This document shows, piece after piece, positions 36,608 through 47,220 of a DNA stretch of 64,000 bases. The stretch is from Stomoxys calcitrans. Its lineage: Eukaryota; Arthropoda; Insecta; Diptera; Muscidae. The notes beneath the pieces were generated by a model that was given only the letters and a program-made list of their open reading frames with translations, was not told the origin of the DNA and made no database searches. Positions within the stretch are counted from its first letter, which is position 1, and every line of letters begins with the position of its first letter. The position numbers and the translations under genes were made by a program. Location: positions 39,233,945 through 39,297,944 of the forward strand of contig NC_081553.1 in NCBI RefSeq assembly GCF_963082655.1, written 5' to 3'.

Positions 36608-37450
36608 ATGATCCAAAGTACCTCTAGGCTAAGGAAGATTCTGTTTTCGAGACCTATTATGGTGGGGCATATTCAGAATTCGGTGAATGTATGGACAATA
36701 TCTAGTGAGGAAACTCTAGAGCTACTCCTTGATACAAATTTGCCGGGAAATCTTCCAAAGGATAACGTGGCGCCAGAAGAGGTTGTCACTGGTATGCATT
36801 TGTCGGAGGGTATTGGGGAAATTGTGTCTGAGCCGAAAATCCCTTGGGCAATAAGAAGTTTCGAAGCCTTTAAGTCGCCAGGTCCTGATAATGTATCACC
36901 GGTTGAATTACCAATTGTGTCTGATAGACTGGTTCCCTGGCCTAGGGAGATATATTCTGCTTGTATTGGGATGTCATATATACCTGTGGGATCAAGGGAC
37001 ACAAAGGCCTTTTTCATTCCGAAAACAGGAAAACCGTACCACACGAAGGCGAAAGATTTTCGTCCTATTAGTCTGTCATCCTTTATGCTGAAGACCCTTG
37101 AGAGGTTGATAGAAACATATCTTAGAGCAAAGATTCCTGGAGATCGCCTGTCGCAGCAGCAGCATGCATATAGTAAAGGCAAATCCACTGAAACAGCCCT
37201 TCATAACCTAGTCGGCTACATAGAGGGTTCTCTTGCTGTCAAGGAATATTCAATGGTAGCATTTCTTGACATTAAAGGTGCTTTCAATCATGAAGGAGTT
37301 GGAGTTTCTAGGCATAAACTCTACCGTAAGAAGGTTTATTAACAACTTTCTTACTTAAAGATGCATTACTGAGGACTTGGGATCTGCGGTTCGAAAAAGA
37401 TGGGTCAGCAGAGGAACACCTCAAGGAGGTGTACCGTCTCCTTTGCAATA
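36608..37450 (+). pseudogene. Non-LTR retrotransposon reverse transcriptase, N-terminal half (relic)
   Basis: The frame at 36608-37342 carries classic reverse transcriptase blocks: AFKSPGPDNVSP, AFFIPKTGK, DFRPISLSSFMLKTLERL, HAYSKGKSTETALHNLV and FLDIKGAFN, the last holding the first catalytic Asp. A frameshift follows. Another frame continues MKELEFLGINSTVRRFI and, after a stop, SRGTPQGGVPSPL at about 37405-37445. The YADD box is missing: sequence homology stops just before it. The style is that of RNase H-bearing elements of the I/LOA/R1-like groups; the exact clade is uncertain. The cognate second half may be 41405-42345. Confidence 0.88.
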
Positions 37451-37459
37451 TAGCCATTA

Positions 37460-37559
37460 GGTTAGTTTAGATTGAAAAGAGGGTGCAGATATTAATCCGC
37501 TCCATGCCACTATGGATATACACCTAAGCCAGTGATCGGCTTGTTGTGTGCTCTTAAAA
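37460..37559 (+). repeat. Short retroposon-like repeat (about 98 bp), copy 1
   Basis: It begins GGTTAGTTTAGATTGAAAAG and ends TGTGCTCTTAAAA. It matches, in opposite orientation, the 98-bp insertion at 48124-48221. No clear target duplication is seen at this copy. Confidence 0.7.
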
Positions 37560-37577
37560 CTATAAAGTAACCTCTAA

Positions 37578-39580
37578 CAAATAAAAAGGCGTTAAGTTCG
37601 GTCCGGCCGAACCTTGGATACCCACCACCTCGGGTATATAGGTAAACCACCTTTCATCAAAATCAGGTAAAAATTGCATACCCTGTGTCCCATAGCAATT
37701 ATATCGAAATTTGATCCGATTTGGACCAAATACAAATAAGTACAAGTCATGGTTCAATTGTGTATAACAAAATATTGGTCTTTTTAGTAACTATATCTAA
37801 AAATAAATCCATCTGAACCATATGCAACATGGATGTCAAAAAGTCTAACATAAATCAATGTGTCAAATTTCAGTTAAATCGGATTATAAATGCGCCTTTT
37901 TGGGGCCAAGACCTTAAATCGAGATATCGGTCTATATGTCCGCTATATGCAAATCTTGATCGATCTAGACCAAATTGCAGAAATATGTGGAGGGGCCTAA
38001 CTTAACTCTCTGTCCCACATTTCGGCAACATCGGACAATAAATGCGCCTTTTATGGGCCCAAAACATTAAATCGAGAGAGTGGTCTATATGGCAGCTATA
38101 TCCAAATCTGGACCGATCCGTGCCATAATGCAGAAGTATGTCAAGGGGCTTAACATAACTCACTGTCCCAAATTTCAGCAACATCGGACAATAAATGCGC
38201 CTTATATGGGCTTAAGTCCCTAAATCGGAGGATCGGTCTATGTGGCAGCTATATCCAAATCTGAACCGATCTGAGTGAAATTGAAGATGGATGTCAAAAA
38301 GCCTAACACAACTCACTGTCCCAAATTGCGGCGATATCGGACAATAAATGCGCTTTTTATGGCCACATAACCTAAAACCGAGAGATCGGTCTATATGACA
38401 GCTATATCCAAATCTGGACCGATCTGTGCCCTATTGCATAAGTATGTCAAGGAGCTTAACTTAACTCACTGTCCAAAATTCCAGCAAAATCGGATTATAA
38501 ATGTGGCTTTTATGGGCCTAAGACCCTAAATCGGAGGATCGGTCTATATGGCAGCTATATTCAAATCTGGACCGATCTGGACCAAATTAAAGAAGGACGT
38601 CGAAGAGCATAACTAAACCCACTGTCTCAAATTTCATCGACATCGGACAATAAATGCGTCATTTATGGCCCCAAAACCTAAAGTCGAGAGATAGGTCTCT
38701 ATGGCAGCTATTTCCAAATCTGGACTGATCTGTGCCCTATTGCATAAGTATGTCAAGGAGCTTAACTTAACTCACTGTCCAAAATTCCAGCAAAATCGGA
38801 TAATAAATGTGGCTTTTATGGGCCTAAGACCCTAAATCGGAAGATCGGTCTATATGGCAGCTATATCCAAATCTGAACCGATCTGGGCCAAAGTGACGAA
38901 TGATCTCGAAGGGCCGAACATAACTCACTGTCCCAAATTTCAGCAAAATCGGGCAGTAAATGTGGCTTTTATGGGTCTAAGACCCCAACTCGGAGGATCG
39001 GTCTATATGGCAGCTATATCCAAATCTAGACCGATCTAGGCCAAATTAACGAAGGATGTCAAAGGCTCTAACACAACTCAATGTCCCAAATTTCAGCAAA
39101 ATCGGATAATAAATGTGGCTTTTATGGGCCTAAGACCCTAAATCGGTGGATCGGACTATATGGCAGCTATATCCAAATCTGGACCGATCTGAGCCAAATT
39201 GACGAAAGATGTGAAAGGGCCCAACACAACTCACTGACCCAAATTTCAGCAAAATCTGAAATTAAATGTGGCTTTTTTGGGCCTAAGACCCTAAATCGGC
39301 CGATCGGTCTATATGGGGACTATATGAATATAAAGTCCGATATAGCTCTACTTCGAACTTAGTCTGCTTATGAACAAAAAAGAATCTGTGCCAAGTTTCA
39401 GCTCAATATCTCAATTTTTAAGGACTGTAGCGTGATTTCAACAGACAGACGAACAGACATGTCTACATCGTCTTAAATTTTTACGCTGATCAAGAATATA
39501 TATACTTTATAAGGTCGGAAACGGATATTTCAATGTGGTGTAAACGGAATGACAAAATGAATCCTTTGGTGGTGGGTATA
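37578..39580 (-). mobile_element. Mini-me-like element, type B
   Basis: Minus strand: 5' tip at 39580 (TATACCCACCACC; the rest of the tip is deleted), head with a minimal GTCY run (39440-39460), about eleven type B monomers, then the subterminal repeat GGTGGTGGGTATCC, hairpin TTCGGCCGGACCGAA and CTTTTTATTTGT at 37578. Confidence 0.8.
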
Positions 39581-39591
39581 AAAAGAAAATT

Positions 39592-41402
39592 TTAATTTAT
39601 CAATTCCATGCTACTTACAAAATCCTTAATTGTTTTCAATACCACTCCCCTAAGTTGGTTCATGTCTGGTGTTATGTCTCCAACTATGTGCCGGTATCTG
39701 TTAGACGCGAAAGCCGGACAAAGGCAAAGGAAATGCTCCAACGTCTCATAATGTTCCCCGCATGCCCTACACATGCTATTACTTGCCTCACCGATTTTGC
39801 ATAAGTGAGCTCGTAGTCCTGTGTGTCCCGTTATGAGATACCAATAGCTATACTGACCTCCTTCTTACTTTCTTTCAGTAATAGTCTCGTCTTCTAACGA
39901 TCTGGATTCCCCCATAAGATTTTCGCCGTCCTACCGACCGTTTCGCTGTACCACAATGTTGCATGTGCTTTCGTCGCCCACTCCCTTAACTCGGACTTCG
40001 TCGACCCGAAAAGCTACGGGTTAACCAAGTTTATTAACGGCAGTCCTCTGGCCTTCACTGCCAAATCGTCTTCCCTTTCATTTTCCCTTACTCCGTTATG
40101 GCCCGGCACCCAAACGATGTGGATTTTCCCATCCTCAGAGAAGGCATTAATCTCCTTCTTACACTGCAAGACTGTTCGTGACCTTACCGTCCTGGCTGTT
40201 ATTGCCTTTATGGCAATTTTACTGTCGGTCAAGATGTTCACACTCGACGTCCTTGCGTTAGCACCACACCACTTCACGCATTCTATGATCGCCCGAATCT
40301 CTGCCTGCAGGATCGTATTATGGTCAGGCAGTCTAAAACAGATCTCAGTCCCTGGGATCTCTATTTAGACCCCCAGGCCCCCCCTGTCCACTGGCTTTGA
40401 TCCATCGGTGTAACATAATCTTCCAGATGGCAATACTAAGGTTCCGTCAATCCAAGACTGGGCCGATGGCAGTAGTGCCTCGCACTCGACTTCAAGGTTC
40501 ATCACAGATATCCGATCGGAAACCTCTTACCTTCCATCCAGGTTTCCTACCATCGCCTCGATTATATGGCGATGGTATGAGCTGTCATCCTCATCCTGAA
40601 TCCATTCTCCCATCATAGCCGCAGTAGCTGCCTCACACTTAATGTGTATGTCAATGGGTCGGATATCTAAAATAGTCTCCAGTGCTTTAGTAGGCATGGT
40701 CCTCATCGCTCCGCCTATGCCAAGACAACATGTTCTCTGAACCTGTTGTATGGTCCTTCTGTCCACCAAACTACTGAGACGTATGTTTGTATTGGTCTTA
40801 TGACGCTCCTGTAGAGCCAGTGGACTATCCTCGGATTCAGGCCCCCTTTCGAGTCTACGGCCCGTCTACATAGTGCCCAACATCTATGAGAATTCTCAGT
40901 ACGCTCCTGAATGTGACACTTCCAACTCAGTTTCCCGTCCAAGATCATACCTAAGTATTTGACCTTGTCAGATTTCGAATTCGTCTTATGGAGGAAACGT
41001 GGTGCGTTAAATTGACCCACCTTCGTCTTCCTCGTGAACGTGCATATTTCAGTCTTCTCGGGGTAAACATTGGCACCTCTGGGTCTAGCCCAGTCATATA
41101 CAAGACCCTTTCGTCCCTTCCGCATATCTCTATCGGTTCCCTACCTCTTAGAAGTATTATAACATCGTCTGCATAGCAGACGGGTTCAAATCCCTCCTCA
41201 GTCAGCATCCGTAATAGGTCAATTATGGTGGTCCTCCCATAGGAGTGGCGATAAAATGTCCCCCTGTGTCGTGCCCTGTTCCACTTTCTCCTTATATTCA
41301 TGCCAGGGGACACACAATTTATCCACCTGTTCCTTAGCATATGGTTTATCCAGTCTCTAAGGACCGGATCCACCCGGTACTGGTCTAAGGTTTCGATCAG
41401 TA
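39592..41402 (-). pseudogene. Non-LTR retrotransposon ORF2 relic: RT to RNase H to C-terminal tail
   Basis: In N to C order on the minus strand: VLRDWINHMLRNRWINC, a frameshifted GTTQGG-like block, FEPVCYADDVIILLRG (41158-41205, the catalytic YADD box), PEKTEICTFTRKTKVGQF, KVKYLGMILDGKLSWKCHI, the thumb block QRTCCLGIGGAMRT...KALETILDIRPIDI (40769-40640), RNase H pieces ILTDSKIAIKAI and IHIVWVPGHNGVRENERE (40277-40014), and the tail CRACGE...HFLCLCPAF (39774-39592). Reading frames change at several points, so it is dead. The element starts mid-RT at about 41402, where a second LINE in the opposite strand begins. It is I/LOA-like because it has an RNase H domain. Confidence 0.9.
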
Positions 41403-41404
41403 TG

Positions 41405-42345
41405 TCGGTCCGCTGATGACGTGACTATTGCGGTTAGGGGAAAGTTTCCCATCACTTTAGGAGATACACTTCAGAAGCTCTACGTGCAACAGCAAAGTGG
41501 GCCACCAAAAGTGCTCTAGGTATAGACATAGAAGTAGTTCTTTTCAGCAGAGGATACAATTTGCCTACAGCGGAACCTGTCTCCTTGGGTGTAGAGAATG
41601 TTCCATTTACAGAAAGCGTAAAATACCTGGGTGTTTTGCTGGACAGGAAATTGAACTTAAAATCGAACATTTTGGAAAGGGCAAGAAAGGCCACTCTTTC
41701 CCTATACACCAGCAAGAGAGCCATTGGTAAAAGTTGGGGGGTTTAGACCGCGTATCACGCATTGGGTATAAACTGCAGTCGTCAGACCTATAATGCTATA
41801 TGGTGTTGTGGTCAGGTGGACGGCGCTTCAAAAGTCCACCAACTGCTCAATACTTAACCGGATGCAAAGGATGGCTTGGAGGACCACACCATTTGATGCA
41901 CTGAATTTAATGCTACATCTTATGCCTCTAGACATTATGGGTAGGCAATTTGCAGCGACCTTTGCTGTGAGTTGAGGGGAACATTCTCATTGGTCATGTG
42001 GCGGCTACCGAAACTGCATTATCCTTGATTCAATATCCGATGTTCCAAGCGGTGTGGATTACACCCTGCCTGAGCCGCTTTTTGATGAAAAGTACTGTAC
42101 CACTATTCCTGATAGAAGCGATTGGAACTACGATATCCTTGATAATAGAAGTTACATAGACTTCTATGCGGATGGTTCCAAACTAAACTAACAGGTGGGC
42201 TTTAGGATGTACTCTTAAGATATAGAACTGGTCATATCGAAAAGTTTACCCGACCACTGTAGTGAGTATCAAGCAGAGATCCTTGCAATTAAGGAAGTGG
42301 TGGAATGGCTATGATATAATGTCATAACGACGATTGAAGTGTAGT
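41405..42345 (+). pseudogene. Non-LTR retrotransposon relic: RT YADD region to RNase H start
   Basis: The plus strand begins at the catalytic box (CRSADDVTIAVRGKFP, Tyr replaced). In shifted frames it continues with NLPTAEPVSLGVENVPF, KYLGVLLDRKLNLKSNI, ARKATLSLYTSKRAIGKSWG, YGVVVRWTALQKS, LNLMLHLMPLDIMGRQFAA and an RNase H start (IDFYADGSKLN...HCSEYQAEILAIKEVVEWL). It stops near 42345. It differs from the minus-strand LINE next to it, so it is a different family. It may be the second half of the relic at 36608-37450. Confidence 0.87.
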
Positions 42346-43395
42346 GTTGTTCGGTCGGAACCGGTCTATAACCGTGATTTCGGTCTAGCTTTGGTATTTT
42401 CGAGTGTCCTGCTAAAGAATTTCTAAGTGTTTAATTTTCCGTTGAACGCAGTTGTAATCCCTTTATTGTAAACTAACCAAATCTGAAGCCCCTTTATGTG
42501 GTTGAAATGAGGAAATGATTCCTTCCATTCGATTTCCTATTTATTCCACACTTGTTTCCCTTGCAATGACGTCGTATGTGTGAAATTATAACCCACAGCA
42601 ATCCTTTTTAGTGCAGCAGCACACATATTTTGGCCAAAGAACTCAATGGTTGCGGATGAGAAGGGGGAGGGGAGAATGAAATGTTGTTCATGGAGTAGGA
42701 GAGCACGGATGGGTTCACCCGGGGGTTAGCTGATTCTGTAACATTTTTATTTCATTTGGATTGGATGAAATTCGTTTCGTTTGTTTGGCATTGCCGCGTT
42801 ACTGTTGCGGCTGCTGTCAGTGATTTTAATGTTTTTTATTGGAGTTTTGTTACTTTCCCTTTGGTTTAATGCCTCAAAGAGTTGCTTTATTTTCCAATTG
42901 TTGTTGTTGTTGCAGCAGCCACCAACGCTGCCACTGCCACTGCCACTACCTCTGAAGCTGTATTATTTTCGTACATAAAATTTTTTAATCTCAGGTGACG
43001 CCGCCTGGGAGTCGTAAATCACAGTGAACAGACACATACACAAACACACTGACAGAACTTTTGGTTGGTGTGTATGTATGTGTGCGTGTGTGTTTGCTTT
43101 TTAACGAAGCCCTTCAATGCTAGATTTGGCTCAGTTTTACATGAAATTGAGTTGTTGTAATAAAAGAAGGGGTTAACGTTTCCTTTTTGTTTTCTTTTTT
43201 ATACGCTACACCGCTACTGTGGTAAAAGGTATTGCCAATGTGGCCATTTGTTAGAGACATGAGAAGAAAAAGATAGAGTTGTTGTAGAAGAAATGGAGAA
43301 TTAATTAACGGGTCGATTTAGCCAGAAGATGGCAGCTCGTCTTTAAGATGACATTTTGTTTGGAATTGATTTTTAAACTTCGTTATTGCTTTACG
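42346..43395. other. Unannotated stretch
   Basis: No gene recognised. (TTG)n at about 42898-42912 and CCACTGCCACTGCC at 42930-42945, with GT-rich sequence at 43065-43095, are low-complexity tracts common in fly introns. Confidence 0.45.
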
Positions 43396-44462
43396 ATGGC
43401 GTCCCGGGAGCCGAGTTGGTACCTAGCTCGGGTTGCCAAAGCGGGGGTCGTGAGGTTCGATTCCCAACAGAGGTCTTGGTCTGTCGCTACCGTGGTATCA
43501 CAATGGACTCAAAATTGTCTAAGTGAGTCTATAAAGGACTGCCACTTTTGCCAAACCTATTGCGTTACGATCGATGGGGATCCTCAGACTGGAAGCATGG
43601 AGCAGGGGCATCATTCTCTCAATTGGGCTTTAAATCTTTTTGTAACCAATGGGCCAGGTCGGCCCCGTTAGCTGAGTTGGTACCATGCTCGGGATGCCAG
43701 AGCGGGGGTCGTGAGTACGATTCCCAACCGATGCCTTGGCCTGTCGCTACTTTGGTATCACAACTTAACTTAAAATGGTCTAAGTGAGTCTATAAAGGGC
43801 TTCCACTCTTACCTAACCTAATGCGTTAAGATCGATAGGGATTTCAGCATCTTAAGACTGGGAGTATGGGGCACGGCTTTAAATCTTTCTAACCACTGGG
43901 GCAGGTCGGCCCGGTAGCCGAGTGGGTAGTGTGTTTGGATTACCATTGCAGGGGTTACATCCTGCCCTAAAGGCCTGGTATGTCGCAACTTTCTCTTAAG
44001 AAAATATTGCCACTTTAACCTAGCCTCACTACCAGGCAAGGCAAGGGACAGCTGTGAGCACTACACAGCCCGGAACATTGAGGTCCAATCTGTATGGTAT
44101 TCATTGCTGACACGAGAAGCTATGCTACCAACTACCGGGGGCGTCCACAGGTTGTGGATAGTGGAATGTTCCATAGGGAGTAGCGGCAACCACAGTCGCG
44201 GACAATCAGCGGTATCGAGCGGAGAGTTTCAGCGAGAGGCCGGGTGGCACCGGCTCTATCAAGCATCATACTGCCTATGATGCTTGATAGGACAAGGTGA
44301 GTTATTGGCGACTTTAAATAACCTATGGCCACACTGTTCCCGTGGCGATCGTTAGATTAGACTCAAGCTCCTGCTCACCTACAGGAGCTTGACGAGGATC
44401 GCCACCTCCACATGAAAATGTGGCTACAACATCAACAACTACAACTAGGCCGGGTTCGACAT
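43396..44462 (+). repeat. Composite repeat with three tandem tRNA-like modules
   Basis: Module 1 has GAGCCGAGTTGG (43408-43419, A-box-like) and the exact B-box GGTTCGATTCC (43454-43464). Module 2 (about 43655-43735) has TAGCTGAGTTGG and a one-off B-box (GTACGATTCC). Module 3 (about 43905-43975) has the perfect A-box TAGCCGAGTGG but a degenerate B-box. Modules 1 and 2 share a body (CTGTCGCTAC, GTCTAAGTGAGTCTATAAAG). The last part, from 43970, matches 22696-23165 in inverse orientation. It contains an internal inverted repeat near 44262-44292 (TCAAGCATCATA...TATGATGCTTGA). This is a SINE-type family rather than functional tRNA genes. Confidence 0.7.
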
Positions 44463-44469
44463 TCTAATG

Positions 44470-45736
44470 AAAAGCAAATTGGTCCACGTTTTGATATAGC
44501 TGCCATATAAACCGATCTTGGGTCTTGACTTCTTGAGCCTCTAGAGGGCGCAATTCTTATCCGTTTGGAATGAAATTTTGCACGACGTGTTTTGTTATGA
44601 TATCCAACAACCGTGCAAGTATGGTTTCAATCGGTTCATAACCTGATATAGCTACCATATAAACCGATCTTGGGTCTTGACTTCTTGTGCCTTTAGAGGG
44701 CGCGATTCTTATCCAATTGGAATGAAATTTTGCACGACGTGTTTTGTTATGATATCCAAAAACTGTGCCAAGTATGGTTCAAATCGGCCCATAACTTGAT
44801 ATAGCTGCCATATAAACCGATCTTGGGTCTTGACTTCTTGAGCCTCTAGAGGGCGCAACTCTTATCCTATTGGAATGAAATTTTGCACGACGTGCTCTGT
44901 TACGACATTCATTAACTGTGCCAAGTATGGTTTCAATCGGTTCATAACCTAATATAGCTACCATATAAACCGATCTTGGGTCTTGACTTCTTGTGCGGGC
45001 GCGATTCTTATCCAATTGGAATGAAATTTTGCACGACGTGTTTTGTTATGATATCCAAAAACTGTGCCAAGTATGGTTCAAATCGGCCCATAACTTGATA
45101 TAGCTGCCATATTAAGCGATCTTGGGTCTTGACTTCTTGAGCCTCTAGAGGGCGCAACTCTTATCCGATTGGAAATTTTGCACGACGTGTTTTGTTATGA
45201 TATCCAAAAACTGTGCCAAGTATGGTTTAAATGGGTCCATAATCTCATATAGGTGCCATATAGACCGTTCTTGGGTCTTGACTTCTTGAGCCTCTAGAGG
45301 GCGCAACTCTTATCCGATTGGAATGAAATTTTGCTCGACGTGTTTTGTTTTGATATCCAACAACTGTGCCAAGTATGGTTTAAATCGGCCCATAACTTGA
45401 TATAGCTGCCATATAAACCGATCTTGGGTCTTGACTTCTTGAGCCTCTAGAGGGCGCAATTCTTATCCGAATTGGAAGAAATTTTGTACAACGGCTTCTC
45501 TCATGACCTTCAACATACGTGTCTAATATGGTCTAAATCGATCAATAGCTTAATACAGCTCCTATATAAAGCGATCTCTCCATTTTGCTTTCTGAGCCCC
45601 AACAAGGAGCAATTCTTATTCAATATTCTTTATTTGCCTCAAAAGAGATACCGCGCATAGAACTCGACAAATGCGATCCATGGTGAAGGGTATATAAGAT
45701 TCGGCCCGGCCGAACTTAGCACGCACTTACTTGTTT
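44470..45736 (+). mobile_element. Mini-me-like element, type A, 5' truncated
   Basis: It begins within the first lead-in unit (GGTCCACGTTTTGATATAGC), has about seven type A monomers, and ends GGTGAAGGGTATATAAG, hairpin TTCGGCCCGGCCGAA, CACTTACTTGTTT. Head and GTCY run are absent. Confidence 0.8.
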
Positions 45737-46824
45737 GCCTTACCATTTTAATGCTATTGGGTTGCCCCTAGGTGTTGGTAAATTCCATCTGTAGGTGTGT
45801 GCTGGAGTCTGCTTATATGTGTGCGCGTGTTGGGTTACACTTCCCGTTAGATGAGATATCGATAAGGACCCACAACACCGGCAAGAAAATGGCTTTGAGC
45901 ATTTTTTTTCTTGTTTTCTACGGCTTGACTTTTCGGCTGAGTGTTGATATGATTATTCGTATAGGAAGCCATTATAAAATTCCGGATTATTGAGTTTACA
46001 ATTTGATATACAATCTAAATGAAAGGCTGTGTGGGTGTGCTAATGTGTGTGTGTGTGTGTTGGTGTTTTGTTTTTCTAGGTGAGTGAGTACGGTCGAGAA
46101 TTCCATTTCGCCATTTGCCACTGCAAAAAGATTTATTGCAAATAAGTTTAATTTGTGTGGGGATAAAGAAACAAATTTTGATTTTTGCTTTCTTGGTGGG
46201 CTTAATAAAAGGAAACGATTGCCGAATATTGGGGGTAAGGGTGGAAAGCAGGCAACTCTTTTCGCGTGTATTATTAATTGGGTCGAATGAAGTTCTATGG
46301 AAATATGAAATATTAGATTTTGTTGTTAAATGTTAAGAGACAGTATTCACAGTTTTCTATTCAGGTGTCAAATTTCATGAAAACAGAAATGAAACTTAAG
46401 AGAAAATGAAAAAATATTTTAAAATAACAAAAGATTTATTGGCTTTCTTGTTTCTTAAGTCATTGCTTGAACTTTGGGCTACAATTACATTTTAAAGGAG
46501 ACAAAATTGCAAAATTTGCCTATTAACATGGGAATAGGAAATTTTTCACATACCAATAAGTGGTACCACATTCAAGCTGTAGCTCAATGATATGGTTTAT
46601 AGCGGATATGGTTTATAGCGGAAGTACGTATTGCTCTTGCTGTAGCTTTTTTAAGGGAATACCTCACAAATTTCGCACCTGTGCAGTATACATCCTGGCA
46701 GATGTGCTAGGCCGACACTCTCGCCTTATTGAAAGGGCGTTGAGCTAGGAAAAATGTCACATCAACACCGAAAATAATGATTTTGGTCGTTAGCCATTGC
46801 AAATGGGACATCTGGTCCAGATTG
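45737..46824. other. Unannotated stretch with a GT microsatellite
   Basis: No gene recognised. A (GT)n run lies at about 46044-46061. Confidence 0.45.
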
Positions 46825-46838
46825 ATTTTAGTTGATAA

Positions 46839-47150
46839 ATGCAAATTTTGCCCATGAACACTCCACTAAGGAACAGGGGCAAACTTCTCACATATCAATG
46901 AGTGCAGTCCGATTCAAGTTTTAAGCTCAATGATAAGTGGCCTCCTTTTTATTGCCGAGTACGAACGGCGTGCCGCAGTGCGACACCTCTTTTTGGAGAG
47001 AAGTTTAACATGGCATAGTACCTCACAAATGTTGCCAGCATTAGGAGGGGAAAATTACCGCCGAAAATTTTTTCTGATGGTCTCGCCAAGATTCGAATCC
47101 AGGCGTTCAGCGTCATAGGCGGACATGCAAACCTCTGCGCTTTGTTTAGT
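46839..47150 (-). mobile_element. tRNA-derived SINE, 5'-modified copy
   Basis: Same family as 24024-24333. The minus strand has GCGCAGAGGTTTGCATG and a B-box with one change (GGATTCGAATC). A 14-bp target duplication, ATTTTAGTTGATAA, flanks it at 46825-46838 and 47151-47164. The first about 12 bases of the RNA-coding head differ from the full-length copy. Confidence 0.85.
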
Positions 47151-47220
47151 ATTTTAGTTGATAATACTAAACAATTTTAAAATACTTAAAAATTGTTTCG
47201 TACTTCGAAGCTTATTCAAA

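Noticed and set aside
43396..43975. Possible functional tRNA genes
   Set aside because: A and B boxes are present, but acceptor stems do not pair convincingly and the modules repeat with shared bodies, as in SINEs.
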